This document shows, piece after piece, positions 45,747-55,117 of a DNA stretch of 64,000 nt. Origin of the DNA: Herbidospora yilanensis (GTDB lineage Bacteria; Actinomycetota; Actinomycetes; Streptosporangiales; Streptosporangiaceae); NCBI RefSeq assembly GCF_001570565.1, contig NZ_BBXE01000017.1, positions 186,001 through 250,000 on the forward strand. Direction: 5' to 3'. Position numbers and translations under genes: made by a program. A model generated the notes under the pieces. It saw only the letters and a program-made list of their open reading frames with translations, had not been told where the DNA came from and did no database searches. The stretch's first letter is position 1; the number at the start of each line of letters is the position of its first letter.

Positions 45747-48086
45747 GTGATCCAGTCGATCAACCAGCGGATCGCCGAGGAACTCGGCGTACGTGAGCGG
45801 CAGGTCGCCGCGGCCGTCGATCTGCTCGACGGCGGCGCGACGGTGCCGTTCATCGCCCGCTACCGCAAGGAAGCGACCGAAATGCTCGACGACGCGCAAC
45901 TGCGCGCGCTGGAGGAGCGGCTGCGTTACCTGCGGGAGATGGAGGAGCGCCGCGCCGCGATCCTGGAGTCGATCCGGTCGCAGGGCAAGCTCGACGACGC
46001 GCTCGAGGCGCAGATCATGGCGGCCGACTCGAAGGCCCGGTTGGAGGACATCTACCTCCCCTACAAGCCGAAGCGCCGCACCAAGGCCCAGATCGCCCGC
46101 GAGGCCGGCCTCGAACCGCTGGCCGACAAGCTGCTCGCCGACCCGAACCTGGATCCGGCGGCCACGGCGGCCGGCTTCGTCGGCGAGAACGTCGCCGACG
46201 CCGCGGCGGCCCTGGAGGGCGCCCGCGCGATCCTGATCGAGCGCTTCGGCGAAGACGCCGACCTGATCGGCACCCTCCGCGAGTCGATGTGGAACCGGGG
46301 CCGGCTGATCTCGGCCGTCCGCGAGGGCAAGGAGGAGGCGGGGGCCAAGTTCTCCGACTACTTCGACTTCGCCGAGCCGTTCCCCAAGTTGCCCTCCCAC
46401 CGCGTCCTGGCGATGTTCCGGGGCGAGAAGGAGGAGGTGCTCTCCCTCACGCTGGAGCCGGAGGAGCCCCAGGAGGGCCCGTCGACGTTCGAGGTGCGCA
46501 TCGCGACCCGGTTCGGGATCTCCGACCAGGGGCGTCCGGGCGACAAGTGGCTCTCCGACACCGTGCGGTGGGCCTGGCGCACCCGCATCCTCGTCCACCT
46601 GGGCATCGACCTGCGGATGCGGTTGTGGCAGGCGGCCGAGGACGAGGCCGTGCGGGTGTTCGCGGCCAACCTGCGCGACCTGCTGCTGGCCGCCCCGGCC
46701 GGCACCCGGGCGACGATGGGCCTCGACCCCGGCCTGCGCACGGGCGTGAAGGTGGCCGTGGTCGACGCGACCGGCAAGGTCGTCGACACCGCCACGATCT
46801 ACCCCCACGAGCCCAAGCGGCAGTGGGACCAGTCGCTCGCGGTGCTCGGGGCGCTCTGCCAGAAGCACAAGGTCGAGCTGGTGGCGATCGGCAACGGCAC
46901 CGCCTCCCGCGAGACCGACAAGCTCGCCGGCGAGCTCGTCGGGCTGGTGCCCGGCCTGACCAAGATCATGGTGTCGGAGGCGGGCGCGTCGGTCTACTCG
47001 GCGTCGGCCTTCGCCTCGCAGGAACTGCCCGGCCTCGACGTGTCGCTGCGCGGCGCGGTCTCGATCGCCCGCCGCCTGCAAGACCCGCTGGCCGAGCTGG
47101 TCAAGATCGACCCCAAGTCGATCGGCGTCGGGCAATACCAGCACGACCTGGCCGAGCAGAAGCTCTCGCGGTCGCTCGACGCGGTTGTCGAAGACTGCGT
47201 GAACGCCGTCGGCGTCGACGTCAACACCGCCTCGGCCCCGCTGCTGACGCGGGTGTCGGGCATCGGCTCGACGCTGGCCGACAACATCGTGCAGCACCGC
47301 GACGCCAACGGCCCGTTCCGGTCGCGGTCGGCGCTCAAGCAGGTGCCGCGCCTGGGCCCGAAGGCGTTCGAGCAGTGCGCGGGCTTCCTGCGCATCCCCG
47401 GCGGCGACGACCCGCTCGACGCCTCCAGCGTCCACCCCGAGTCCTATCCGGTGGTCCGCAAGATCCTCACGGCGACCGGCGGCGACCTGCGCACCCTGAT
47501 CGGCAACACGGCCGCGCTGCGGTCGCTGAAGCCGGCCGACTTCGTCGACGGCGTGTTCGGCCTGCCGACGGTGACCGACATCCTGGGCGAACTGGAGAAG
47601 CCCGGCCGCGACCCGCGCCCGGCGTTCAAGACGGCCGCCTTCCGGGAGGGCGTCGAGAAGATCTCCGACCTGCAGAAGGGCATGATCCTCGAAGGCGTGG
47701 TCACGAACGTGGCGGCCTTCGGGGCCTTCGTCGACGTCGGCGTCCACCAAGACGGGCTGGTCCACGTGTCGGCCATGTCGAACACGTTCGTGAAAGACCC
47801 GCGCGACGTCGTCAAGCCCGGCGACATCGTGAAGGTGAAGGTCCTTGAGGTCGACATCCCCCGTAAGCGCATCTCACTGACGCTGCGCCTGCAGGACGAA
47901 CCGGCCCGCCAGCAGGCCCCGCGCCAGGAACGCGGCGACCGGCAGCCGCGCCCGGACCGCCAGGACCGCCAGCCCCGCCAGGGCCGCCAGCAGGACCGCC
48001 GCCAGTCGTCGCCGCCTCCGGGCGGCGCGATGGCCGAGGCGCTGCGGCGCGCGGGCCTGACCGACGACGGCGGCAAGAAGCGCTGA
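45747..48086 (+). CDS. tex: Tex-family RNA-binding transcription accessory protein
   Basis: 779 residues. Tex N-domain (about 1-190, [21 protein letters not shown]), YqgF/RuvC-like domain (about 325-450, [17 protein letters not shown]), helix-hairpin-helix (about 490-560, [23 protein letters not shown]), and the C-terminal S1 domain (about 640-712, [29 protein letters not shown]). The remaining tail is rich in Gln, Arg and Pro. GTG 45747 follows GGGAGAAGG. A strong terminator ends the unit. Confidence 0.93.
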   Translation: MIQSINQRIAEELGVRERQVAAAVDLLDGGATVPFIARYRKEATEMLDDAQLRALEERLRYLREMEERRAAILESIRSQGKLDDALEAQIMAADSKARLEDIYLPYKPKRRTKAQIAREAGLEPLADKLLADPNLDPAATAAGFVGENVADAAAALEGARAILIERFGEDADLIGTLRESMWNRGRLISAVREGKEEAGAKFSDYFDFAEPFPKLPSHRVLAMFRGEKEEVLSLTLEPEEPQEGPSTFEVRIATRFGISDQGRPGDKWLSDTVRWAWRTRILVHLGIDLRMRLWQAAEDEAVRVFAANLRDLLLAAPAGTRATMGLDPGLRTGVKVAVVDATGKVVDTATIYPHEPKRQWDQSLAVLGALCQKHKVELVAIGNGTASRETDKLAGELVGLVPGLTKIMVSEAGASVYSASAFASQELPGLDVSLRGAVSIARRLQDPLAELVKIDPKSIGVGQYQHDLAEQKLSRSLDAVVEDCVNAVGVDVNTASAPLLTRVSGIGSTLADNIVQHRDANGPFRSRSALKQVPRLGPKAFEQCAGFLRIPGGDDPLDASSVHPESYPVVRKILTATGGDLRTLIGNTAALRSLKPADFVDGVFGLPTVTDILGELEKPGRDPRPAFKTAAFREGVEKISDLQKGMILEGVVTNVAAFGAFVDVGVHQDGLVHVSAMSNTFVKDPRDVVKPGDIVKVKVLEVDIPRKRISLTLRLQDEPARQQAPRQERGDRQPRPDRQDRQPRQGRQQDRRQSSPPPGGAMAEALRRAGLTDDGGKKR

Positions 48087-48094
48087 GTCCGCCG

Positions 48095-48127
48095 AAGGGC
48101 CGGCCACGTGTCGTGGCCGGCCCTTTT
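48095..48127 (+). terminator. Strong terminator after tex
   Basis: A perfect 14-bp stem (AAGGGCCGGCCACG / CGTGGCCGGCCCTT) has a 3-nt loop and is followed by TT, 8 nt after the tex stop. Confidence 0.9.
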
Positions 48128-48246
48128 GGGCACGGGTGATCGACGGAGGAATCATCCGATGAATTCATCCGCCGCCGGTTACACCGTTCAATGGGCAGCC
48201 CCGGCCCGAGCCCTGTCTCCTCCTCGGGGCCGGGTGCGTTCATGGG

Positions 48247-48897
48247 TCAGGTTCGCGCGAGGAGTGCCGGGAGTTCGCGCATGTCGTGGAAGACCGTGGT
48301 GTTCGGCCCTTGGAGCCAGTGCGCGGGCGTGAGGCCGCCGGCGTAGCCGAGAGCGCGCATACCGGCCGCGCGGGCTGCCTGGACTCCGTATTTGCTGTCT
48401 TCGACGACCACGCAGGCGGAGGGGTCGACGCCCATCCGCCTGGCGGCGTGAAGGAACAGGTCGGGGGCCGGTTTGCCGTGGGTGACCTCGCTCGCGCTGA
48501 AAATACGGCCTTCGAAGTACGGGTGGATTCCGGTGCGGCCCAGAGTGCGGCGCATCGTGTCGTGGCTGCCGCCGGAGGCGACGCAGCTGGGAATCGTGAG
48601 GGTGTCGAGGACTTCGAGGATGCCGTCGACCGGGGTGAGCTCGGCGTCGACGGCCGTGCGGTGCAGTCGCTCGAATCTCTCCTGCCAGAGCGCGGCCAGG
48701 GCTCGGCCCACTCGCGCGGCGATTTGTTCTCCGTTGGAGAGGGGAGACCGGCCGATGAACTTATCGATCACCTCGGCTTCGGTCAGCGGCCAGCCCAGAT
48801 CGGCGCCCAGAGCGACATGGAGGCGCACGGCCAGGCGTTCGCTGTCGACGAGCACGCCGTCGCAGTCGAAAATGACCAGTTCAATCGGAGTGATCAC
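48247..48897 (-). CDS. HAD-superfamily phosphatase, beta-phosphoglucomutase-like
   Basis: 216 residues. Motif I is FDCDGVLVDSE, motif II Ser in ASGGSHD, Lys in HGKPAPD, and motif III VVVEDSKYGVQAARAAGM. It acts on a sugar phosphate or other small phosphate ester. The GTG start is tied to MITPIELVIFD. Codon choice appears slightly less G+C-rich than neighbours. It stands alone; the 246 nt beyond its start hold no gene I can support. Confidence 0.85.
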   Translation of the reverse strand: MITPIELVIFDCDGVLVDSERLAVRLHVALGADLGWPLTEAEVIDKFIGRSPLSNGEQIAARVGRALAALWQERFERLHRTAVDAELTPVDGILEVLDTLTIPSCVASGGSHDTMRRTLGRTGIHPYFEGRIFSASEVTHGKPAPDLFLHAARRMGVDPSACVVVEDSKYGVQAARAAGMRALGYAGGLTPAHWLQGPNTTVFHDMRELPALLART

Positions 48898-49143
48898 CCC
48901 GGAACCCTAATACGATCACGGCGGTTCGCGGCGAGGTCGACCAGCGCGCCTGGCGTGGATCATCCCGACCTTGCCGACGGTGACGACCCGGCAGTCGCCG
49001 CCGTGCTCGGTGACGGTCGGCCTCCCGGCCTCCCGGGCTCGTCGGCGCCAGGGGCGCCGTCTTCTGTGGGTCGCCGTCGACGCCACCCTTCGGGGCCCCA
49101 CCCAGCGAAAACCCTCCGAACTGCGTGAATACCAAGGGCCACG

Positions 49144-49644
49144 TCACCCCGTCGTGAGCCAGGCACGCGCCTGCCGGAAGTGGGCGTCGCGGATGCCCCG
49201 GCCCGAGCCGACGTGCAGGAGCCGGAACCGCCCGACGTTCGGATGGGCTTCAAGCCAGAGCCGGTCGGCCCGGCCGAGGTCGTCGTCGAACCACACGAAG
49301 GGGCGGCGGTCGACGTAGTCGGCGACGGCCGGGATCTTCCAGCAGCAGCCGGGTCCCTCCGCGCCCCGGCCCCTGTCGACCTCGATGACCGGCAGTTCGG
49401 GCAGCCCGAGGATGGGGCCGACGCTGGTGTTGGCGTCGTGCTGCCAGGTGGTCGCCCACACCAGTTCGGCCCCGGTCGCGTCGGCGAGCGCCAGCAGCAG
49501 CGGGCCGTGGGCCGGGTTCAGCCACAGCAGGTAGGGCTGCCCGGCGGCCGTGCACGTGTGCGGCCCCCACTCCGGCCCCGGCCGCCGGAACGGGTTCAGC
49601 ACCCCGTCGACGTCGAGGAGGATGAGGGGCCGTCCGGTCGTCAG
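49144..49644 (-). CDS. HAD-like protein with apparent CTG start
   Basis: 166 residues, beginning TGRPLILLDVDGVLNPFR, the motif I of HAD proteins found in actinobacterial hypothetical proteins. FVWFDDDLGRAD is the later acidic motif. No ATG, GTG or TTG lies near the start in this frame. The only fitting initiator is CTG at 49642-49644, overlapping the regulator's TGA as CTGA. The protein would be made by coupled re-initiation. A frameshift that fuses it to the regulator is the alternative. The substrate is unknown. Confidence 0.75.
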   Translation of the reverse strand: MTTGRPLILLDVDGVLNPFRRPGPEWGPHTCTAAGQPYLLWLNPAHGPLLLALADATGAELVWATTWQHDANTSVGPILGLPELPVIEVDRGRGAEGPGCCWKIPAVADYVDRRPFVWFDDDLGRADRLWLEAHPNVGRFRLLHVGSGRGIRDAHFRQARAWLTTG

Positions 49645-49895
49645 GCGGCGCGCTCCGCCGTGGTGATCTCGGCGAGGACGTCGAGGGAGATGCCCAGCGC
49701 GGCGGCCAGGGCGGCGATGGTGAAGAACGCCGGGGTCGGGACCCGGCCGGTCTCGATCTTGCGGAGGGTCTCGGGGCTGATGCCGGCGGTGGCGGCGACC
49801 TCGGTCATGCTGCGGTCGCCGCGCGCCTGGCGGAGGACGGCGCCGAGGCGGTTGCCGCGTTCGTGGTCGAGTTCGGTGAGCGGTGGTCGGACCAT
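49641..49895 (-). CDS. Small XRE-family regulator
   Basis: 84 residues, one helix-turn-helix domain (LGAVLRQARGDRSMTEVAATAGISPETLRKIETG). The ATG at 49895 follows a TATGAT -10 box by 7 nt, so the mRNA is probably leaderless. The gene overlaps the HAD gene by 4 nt (CTGA). It is divergent from methionine aminopeptidase and likely controls this region. Confidence 0.85.
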   Translation of the reverse strand: MVRPPLTELDHERGNRLGAVLRQARGDRSMTEVAATAGISPETLRKIETGRVPTPAFFTIAALAAALGISLDVLAEITTAERAA

Positions 49896-49902
49896 GCACG
49901 CG

Positions 49903-49942
49903 ATCATAGCAACACGTGATAACAATACCGGTATAAGTATTG
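49903..49942. promoter_or_regulatory. Divergent promoter with overlapping palindromes
   Basis: Minus-strand -10 TATGAT is at 49903-49908. ATACCGGTAT (49925-49934) is a perfect 10-bp palindrome and lies inside CAATAC-N8-GTATTG (49923-49942). A plus-strand -10-like TATAAG lies at 49932-49937. Both genes could be controlled by the small XRE regulator here. Confidence 0.6.
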
Positions 49943-49960
49943 GATCCACGGGAGCAGACC

Positions 49961-50728
49961 ATGGTTGAGATCAAGACCGCCACCGAACTGGACGCCATGC
50001 GCGAGGCCGGCCGGGTGGTGGCCAGAGCGCTGAAGGCCGCCCGCGACGCCATCCGTCCCGGAGTGCGGCTCCTGGAACTGGACGAGATCGCCGCGACCGT
50101 CATCCGGGAGCACGGCGCCAAGCCCGCCTTCCTGCACTACCAGCCGGGATTCGCGCCGACCCCCTTCCCCGCCGTCATCTGCGCCTCCGTCAACGACGTG
50201 ATCGTGCACGGCATCCCCGACGGCTACCGGATCCGCCAGGGCGACGTGGTCACCGTCGACTGCGGCGCCTACCTCGACGGCTGGGCCGGCGACTCGGCGT
50301 TCACGGTGATCGTCGGCCCCGGCGACCCGGCCGACCGGGCCCTCGTCGCCACCGCCGAGAAGGCCCTGGAGGCGGGCATCGCCGCCGCCGTGCCGGGAAA
50401 CCGGCTCGGTGACATCGGCGCGGCGATCGGCGCGGTCGGCCGGGCCGCCGGCTACGGCATCCCGCGCGACTTCGGCGGCCACGGCATCGGCCGGCACATG
50501 CACGAGGACCCCCACGTCGCCAACGAGGGCCGGCCCGGCCGGGGGCTGGTCCTGAAGGCCGGGATGACGCTGGCCATCGAGCCGATGTTCATGGCCGGGG
50601 GCAGGGACCGCTACCTGACGGCGCAGGACGGCTGGGCCCTGCACACCGTCGACGGCAGCCGGGCCGTGCACGTCGAGCACAGCATCGCGGTCACCGACGA
50701 CGGCCCCCGGGTGCTGACCCTCGTCTAG
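49961..50728 (+). CDS. map: Type I methionine aminopeptidase
   Basis: 255 residues. Metal ligands are visible: Asp in VTVDCGAYLDGWAGDSAF, His in GGHGIGRHMHEDP, Glu in AIEPMFM and VEHSIAV. It removes the initiator Met from new proteins. ATG 49961 is preceded by GGGAGCAG; a TTG at 49940 is possible. No N-terminal zinc-finger extension is present. Actinomycetes usually have more than one map, so this may be an accessory copy. Confidence 0.93.
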   Translation: MVEIKTATELDAMREAGRVVARALKAARDAIRPGVRLLELDEIAATVIREHGAKPAFLHYQPGFAPTPFPAVICASVNDVIVHGIPDGYRIRQGDVVTVDCGAYLDGWAGDSAFTVIVGPGDPADRALVATAEKALEAGIAAAVPGNRLGDIGAAIGAVGRAAGYGIPRDFGGHGIGRHMHEDPHVANEGRPGRGLVLKAGMTLAIEPMFMAGGRDRYLTAQDGWALHTVDGSRAVHVEHSIAVTDDGPRVLTLV

Positions 50729-50766
50729 CACCCGTCCGTTCCGGCCACCGCTCCGAATGAGATGTC

Positions 50767-51408
50767 ATGGAGAGCATGCCGTACACGACCGTCTATCCCG
50801 CCCAGGGCGCGACGCGCCTGGTCACGCTGGTGCTGCACGGCGGCAGGGAGATCGGGCCCGGCCCGACGAGCGCATGGCAGCCCGCCGTCCTGCGGATGTT
50901 GCCGTTCGCCTGGGCGGTCCGGAACGCGGGGGCGCGGCGGGGCGTCGAGGTCTGGCGGGTGCGATACCGGGTCCGCGGCTGGAACGGCCCGGCCGCCTCA
51001 CCCGTCGCCGACGTCGAACAGGTGCTGGAGCAGGTCCGGCTCGCGCACGGGATCGACGTCCCGGTCGTCATGGTCGGCCATTCGATGGGCGCACGGACCG
51101 CCCTGCGGGCCGCCGGGCACCCGAACGTGCGGGGCGTCGCGGCGCTGGCGCCCTGGTTGCCGAAGGGAGAGCCGGTGGAGCAGCTCAGGAACCGGCGGCT
51201 GCTGCTGGCCCACGGGACCGATGACCGGACGACCTCCCCCAGGGCCACCCACCACTACGCCGGCCGGGCCCGGGAGGTGACCCGGGACGTGGAGGTGGTC
51301 GACGTGCCCGGGGAGAACCACGCGCTGGTGCGCGACCCCGGCTACTGGCACGAGCTGTCGGCGGAGTTCGTGCTCTCGTTCCTGCCGGGCAGCCCGAGCG
51401 GGCGCTGA
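50767..51408 (+). CDS. Alpha/beta hydrolase
   Basis: 213 residues. Nucleophile elbow GHSMG (about 99-103), acid in HGTDDRTTSP, His in GENHALV. Oxyanion LHGG is near residue 24. The substrate is unknown. The ATG at 50767 is used; an ATG three codons later is possible. Confidence 0.8.
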   Translation: MESMPYTTVYPAQGATRLVTLVLHGGREIGPGPTSAWQPAVLRMLPFAWAVRNAGARRGVEVWRVRYRVRGWNGPAASPVADVEQVLEQVRLAHGIDVPVVMVGHSMGARTALRAAGHPNVRGVAALAPWLPKGEPVEQLRNRRLLLAHGTDDRTTSPRATHHYAGRAREVTRDVEVVDVPGENHALVRDPGYWHELSAEFVLSFLPGSPSGR

Positions 51409-51562
51409 CGGGGGCTTTGATCCGCGGCATGGCCCGCGCGCACCGGGAACCGTCCCGCATCCGCTCGGCCGTGCCCCTGCCGATGCCCCCGCCCTGGCCG
51501 GCTGCCGAGAGCTTCGTGTCGGGCCGGGACGAGATCGGCCGGCGACCGCCGGGCTGGAAGAC

Positions 51563-51655
51563 TTCCGTCACATCGATCGGCGGAGTACCGTCCTTCGTGG
51601 TGTGCCGGGAAGCCTGGTCGGCGATCGTCCTGTCCGATCGGCTTCTGGAGCCCCC
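51563..51655 (+). promoter_or_regulatory. Promoter and 5' leader, copy A of a repeated leader element
   Basis: TTCCGT (51563-51568), a 17-nt spacer, then TACCGT (51586-51591). The predicted start is near 51599. The leader core (51600-51622) contains GCCGGGAAGCCTGGTC. GAAGCC (51610-51615) can pair with GGCTTC at 51640-51645, enclosing two CGATCG copies that can also pair. GGAG and the ATPase ATG follow. Two other leaders in the window share the core. Confidence 0.6.
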
Positions 51656-52234
51656 ATGCCGGAAGGCAACGCCGTCCTCGTCCACGGCCTCACCAAACGG
51701 TTCGGCCACGTTCCCGCCCTCAACGGTCTCGACCTGGAAGTACGGACCGGCGAGGTGCACGGTTTCCTGGGCCCCAACGGGGCCGGCAAGACCACCGCGT
51801 TACGGATCATGCTCGGGCTCCTCCACGGCGACACGGGCAAGGTCGAGGTCCTGGGCGGCCATCCCTTCCGTGACGCGGTCGCGCTGCACCGGCGGCTGGC
51901 CTACGTCCCCGGCGACGTCACGCTGTGGCCTGGCCTGTCTTGCGACCGGGTCACCATCATCCGGGACGGGCGCGCGGTGGAGTCGGGCACCCTGGCCCAG
52001 CTCAGACATCTGACCCGGACGTCGGTCACCGCCGACCTGGCGGCGCTTCCTCCGGGGCTCGGCGATCTGTCCGGCGTGCACGGCCTGGAGGTGAGCGGCA
52101 CCCGGGTGAGCATGGAGGTCGACGCCGACCACCTCCAAACGATCATCACCGCGCTCACCCGGGCCGGGCTGCACGGCCTGACCTGTCAGCCGCCCACGCT
52201 GGAGCAGCTCTTCCTCCGGCACTACACGTCATGA
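51656..52234 (+). pseudogene. ABC exporter ATPase with its catalytic centre deleted in frame
   Basis: 192 residues instead of about 310. The N-terminal part is normal (Walker A LGPNGAGKTT, to YVPGDVTLWPGLS). The sequence then jumps to CDRVTIIRDGRAVESGT, which in relatives follows the H-loop. About 110-115 residues that hold the signature motif, Walker B, D-loop and H-loop are missing, without a frameshift. It cannot hydrolyse ATP as written. The intact permease follows with ATGA overlap. It may be a recent deletion, a dominant-negative remnant, or an assembly error. Confidence 0.8.
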
Positions 52235-53820
52235 CCGGCACCCGCGTCCTGCTGCGCCTGGCACTGCGCCGCGAGCGCCTGCCGCTGCCGCTCTGGATCC
52301 TGGTGATCGTGGCCCTGCCGGTCGGCACGGCCTCGGCCGTCGCCGAGCTCTACCCCACCACCGGCCAACGGCTGGCCCTGGGCGGGACGATCACGGCCAA
52401 CCCCGCCCTCCAGGCGCTGACCGGCCCGGTGTACGACGCCGCTACCGTCGGCGGGCTGACCGCCTGGCGGGCCACCACCATCGCCGCCGTGCTGGCCGCC
52501 CTGATGAGCGCCCTGATCGTCATCCGGCACACCCGGGCGGAAGAGGAGAGCGGACGCGCCGAGCTGATCGGCGCCGCTCCCGTCGGGCGGTACGCGCTGC
52601 CCGGCGCCGCGGTGCTGACCTCCGTCCTGGCCAACGCGACGATCGCCGCGCTGCTGACGGCGGGACTGGCCGGGCGGGGGCTGCCGTTCGCCGGCTCGCT
52701 CGCCTTCGCCGGATCGGTGGCCGGCGCGGGGCTGGTGTTCACGGGAATCGCCGCCGTCGCCGCGCAGGTCGTCAGCGGTGCGCGGCCCGCGAACTCGATC
52801 GCGGTCGGCGTGCTGGGCCTGTCCTTCCTGCTCCGGGCGGCCGGAGACGCGGCCGGGAACGACGCCGTCTCCTGGTTGTCACCGCTCGGATGGGCGCAGC
52901 GCACGCGGGCGTTCGCCGGGGAACGGTGGTGGGTGCTTCCGCTCTTCGCCGTCGTGACGCTCGCTCTCCTTTTCGTCGCCGACCTGCTGGCGCGGCGGCG
53001 GGATCTCGGTTCGGGGCTGGTGGCCGAGCGGCGCGGGCGTGGGTCCGCCGCGCCGTCGCTGCGGTCGCCGCTCGCACTCGCCTGGCGGCTCCACCGGGGC
53101 GCCCTGGCCACCTGGGCGGTGGCGTTCACCGTGGTCGGCGCGGTGTTCGGGGCGCTGGCCGAAACCGTGGGCGACCTCGTCGAGGGCAACGAGCGGATCG
53201 CCGGCCTGCTGGCCGCGCTCGGCGGGGAGAACGTCCTGGTCGACACGTTCTTCGCCACGCAGCTCGATCTGTTCGCCCTGGTCGCCGGGGGTTATGCCGT
53301 CCAGGCGGCGCTCCGGCCCCGGTCGGAGGAGGTCGCCGGGCGGGCCGAACCGGTGCTCGCCACCGCCGTGCCGCGACGGCGCTGGCTCCTCGGCCACGTG
53401 GCGTGGTCGCTGGCCGGGTCGGCCGTCGTCCTGGCCGCCGCAGGGCTGGCCGGTGGCCTCGCCCACGGTCTGCGGGTCGGTGATCCGGCCGGTCAGGCGG
53501 TCAGAATCCTCGGCGCGGCCGTCGCCCAGGTCCCGGCCGTATGGGTGTCGGCCGGGTTCGCGGTTCTGCTGTTCGGGGTGGTGCCGCGGGCCACGGCCGT
53601 CGCGTGGGCGTTGCTGGTCGACTTCGGCGTGCTCGACCTGTTCGGGCCGCTGTTCCGGCTCGACGAATGGGTCCGGCAGCTCTCTCCGTACGCCCGCCTG
53701 CCGGTCCTGCCCGGCGGAGAGTTCACCCCGCTCCCCTACGTGTGGTTGTGCCTGACCGCCGTGCTGCTGATCGGAGTGGGGGTCGCGGGGTTCGTCCAGC
53801 GGGATCTGCGACCGGACTAG
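52231..53820 (+). CDS. ABC exporter permease, tetronasin-resistance type
   Basis: 529 residues with about 12 TM segments, two ABC-2-like halves, and a loop HTRAEEESGRAELIGAAPVGR typical of actinobacterial drug exporters of the TnrB family. It overlaps the damaged ATPase gene by 4 nt. Without a working ATPase it would need a partner from elsewhere. No frame damage is seen. Confidence 0.85.
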   Translation: MTGTRVLLRLALRRERLPLPLWILVIVALPVGTASAVAELYPTTGQRLALGGTITANPALQALTGPVYDAATVGGLTAWRATTIAAVLAALMSALIVIRHTRAEEESGRAELIGAAPVGRYALPGAAVLTSVLANATIAALLTAGLAGRGLPFAGSLAFAGSVAGAGLVFTGIAAVAAQVVSGARPANSIAVGVLGLSFLLRAAGDAAGNDAVSWLSPLGWAQRTRAFAGERWWVLPLFAVVTLALLFVADLLARRRDLGSGLVAERRGRGSAAPSLRSPLALAWRLHRGALATWAVAFTVVGAVFGALAETVGDLVEGNERIAGLLAALGGENVLVDTFFATQLDLFALVAGGYAVQAALRPRSEEVAGRAEPVLATAVPRRRWLLGHVAWSLAGSAVVLAAAGLAGGLAHGLRVGDPAGQAVRILGAAVAQVPAVWVSAGFAVLLFGVVPRATAVAWALLVDFGVLDLFGPLFRLDEWVRQLSPYARLPVLPGGEFTPLPYVWLCLTAVLLIGVGVAGFVQRDLRPD

Positions 53821-53860
53821 GACCGGGCTGTTTCGTTCTCCGGACAGGACGCACCACGGT

Positions 53861-55117
53861 TCAGCGGCCGAGCGACTCCAGGACCGCGACCGCGGCGGCG
53901 ACGCCGTTCTCGGCCCTCATCCTCCGGCCCAGCACGGGCGCGCGGGCGGCCAGGCCCGGGTCGGTGACCGCCTGCGTGATCGCCTCGGCCAGGCCCTCGG
54001 CCGTCAGGCGGCGCTGCGGCTGTGGCGGGGGCGCGACTCCGGCCGCGTGGACGCGGGCGGCCCAGAACGGCTGATCGGCGACGAAGGGACAGAGCACCTG
54101 CGGGCGCCCTGCGGCCAGCGCGGCACCGGTCGTGCCGCCGCCTCCGTGGTGGACCACCGCCGCCATGCGCGGGAAGAGCCGGTCATGAGGCGCCTGGTCG
54201 AGCAGCATGACGTTCCCGGGCAGGTCGGCCACCCTCATGCCGCCCCAGCCGGACACCAGGACCGCGCGAACCCCCGCCATCTCCGTGGCCGCGATCACGA
54301 TCCGGCCGACCCTGGCCGGGTCGGTGCCCGCCATGCTGCCGAATCCGATCGAGACCGGCGGCGGGCCGTCGTCCAGGAAGGCGGCCAGTTCCTCCGACGG
54401 CCGCCAGCCCTCGGCGGCCGGGAGATACCAGAAGCCGGTGGTGTGCACCCAGGCCGGATGGCCGGGGTCGGCGGGCAGCAGCTCGGGGCTGAACGCCTGC
54501 AGCACCGTGGCCGGGCCGCCGTCGGCCCGGCGCAGGGGGTCGTGCCGTCCGCGCCGTCGCGGCAGTCCGAGATCGTTTTTCCGTACGTCGTCCGCCACGC
54601 CCGCGAACGATCGCAGCATCAGCCTGATGGGCAGGTAGCTCGCCCGGTTCAACGCCCGGGGCAGCGCGACGGGCAGCATCGGATTGGGGAAGGCGCCGGT
54701 CGGCACCCACACGGGCTGGAGGGCGACCGGCACCGACGGCACGCCGAGCCTCTCCGCGACGTGGTGTCCGGGGATGCCGGCGATGTGCACGACCAGGTCG
54801 GCGCCTTCGGCGGCCGTGCCGGCCATGTCCTTGATGACCTGGGCCATGAGGGGCCTGCTGCGGCGCATCACTCGAAGAGCGACCTTCTTGCCGCGCAGGC
54901 CCCGGTAGTTGGTGTCGACGGCCTCGCGGATCTCGGGTTCGTCCAGGAGGGTGTTCGGGCCGTCGTGGAGCGGCAGGAAGGGCAGGTCGTAGTGCCCCGT
55001 GAAGGAGGCCGGGGCGGCGAGGACCGCCTCGTGCCCGGCCTGTCGTAAGGCGTGGGCCAGCGCCGCGAAGGGCTGCACGTCGCCGCGGGTGCCGTGGGTG
55101 AGCATCAGTACCTTCAT
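53861..55117 (-). CDS. GT1-family glycosyltransferase, macrolide/sterol type
   Basis: 418 residues. The start MKVLMLTHGTRGDVQPF and the donor-binding region VVHHGGGGTTGAALAAGRPQ are those of UDP-sugar glycosyltransferases acting on macrolides, sterols and similar acceptors. It may inactivate an antibiotic or modify a lipid; the acceptor is unknown. It overlaps the TetR gene by 4 nt and is its likely target. Confidence 0.88.
   Translation of the reverse strand: MKVLMLTHGTRGDVQPFAALAHALRQAGHEAVLAAPASFTGHYDLPFLPLHDGPNTLLDEPEIREAVDTNYRGLRGKKVALRVMRRSRPLMAQVIKDMAGTAAEGADLVVHIAGIPGHHVAERLGVPSVPVALQPVWVPTGAFPNPMLPVALPRALNRASYLPIRLMLRSFAGVADDVRKNDLGLPRRRGRHDPLRRADGGPATVLQAFSPELLPADPGHPAWVHTTGFWYLPAAEGWRPSEELAAFLDDGPPPVSIGFGSMAGTDPARVGRIVIAATEMAGVRAVLVSGWGGMRVADLPGNVMLLDQAPHDRLFPRMAAVVHHGGGGTTGAALAAGRPQVLCPFVADQPFWAARVHAAGVAPPPQPQRRLTAEGLAEAITQAVTDPGLAARAPVLGRRMRAENGVAAAVAVLESLGR

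Noticed and set aside
48898-49143. Minus-strand open frame with VVTVGKVGMIHARR
   Set aside because: It is short, has no ribosome site and no recognisable family; too little to call a gene.
51600-51655. Leader copy A as a cobalamin riboswitch
   Set aside because: GGGAAGYCTGGT resembles a conserved part of that riboswitch, but the following CGGC breaks the pattern and the rest of the domain is absent.
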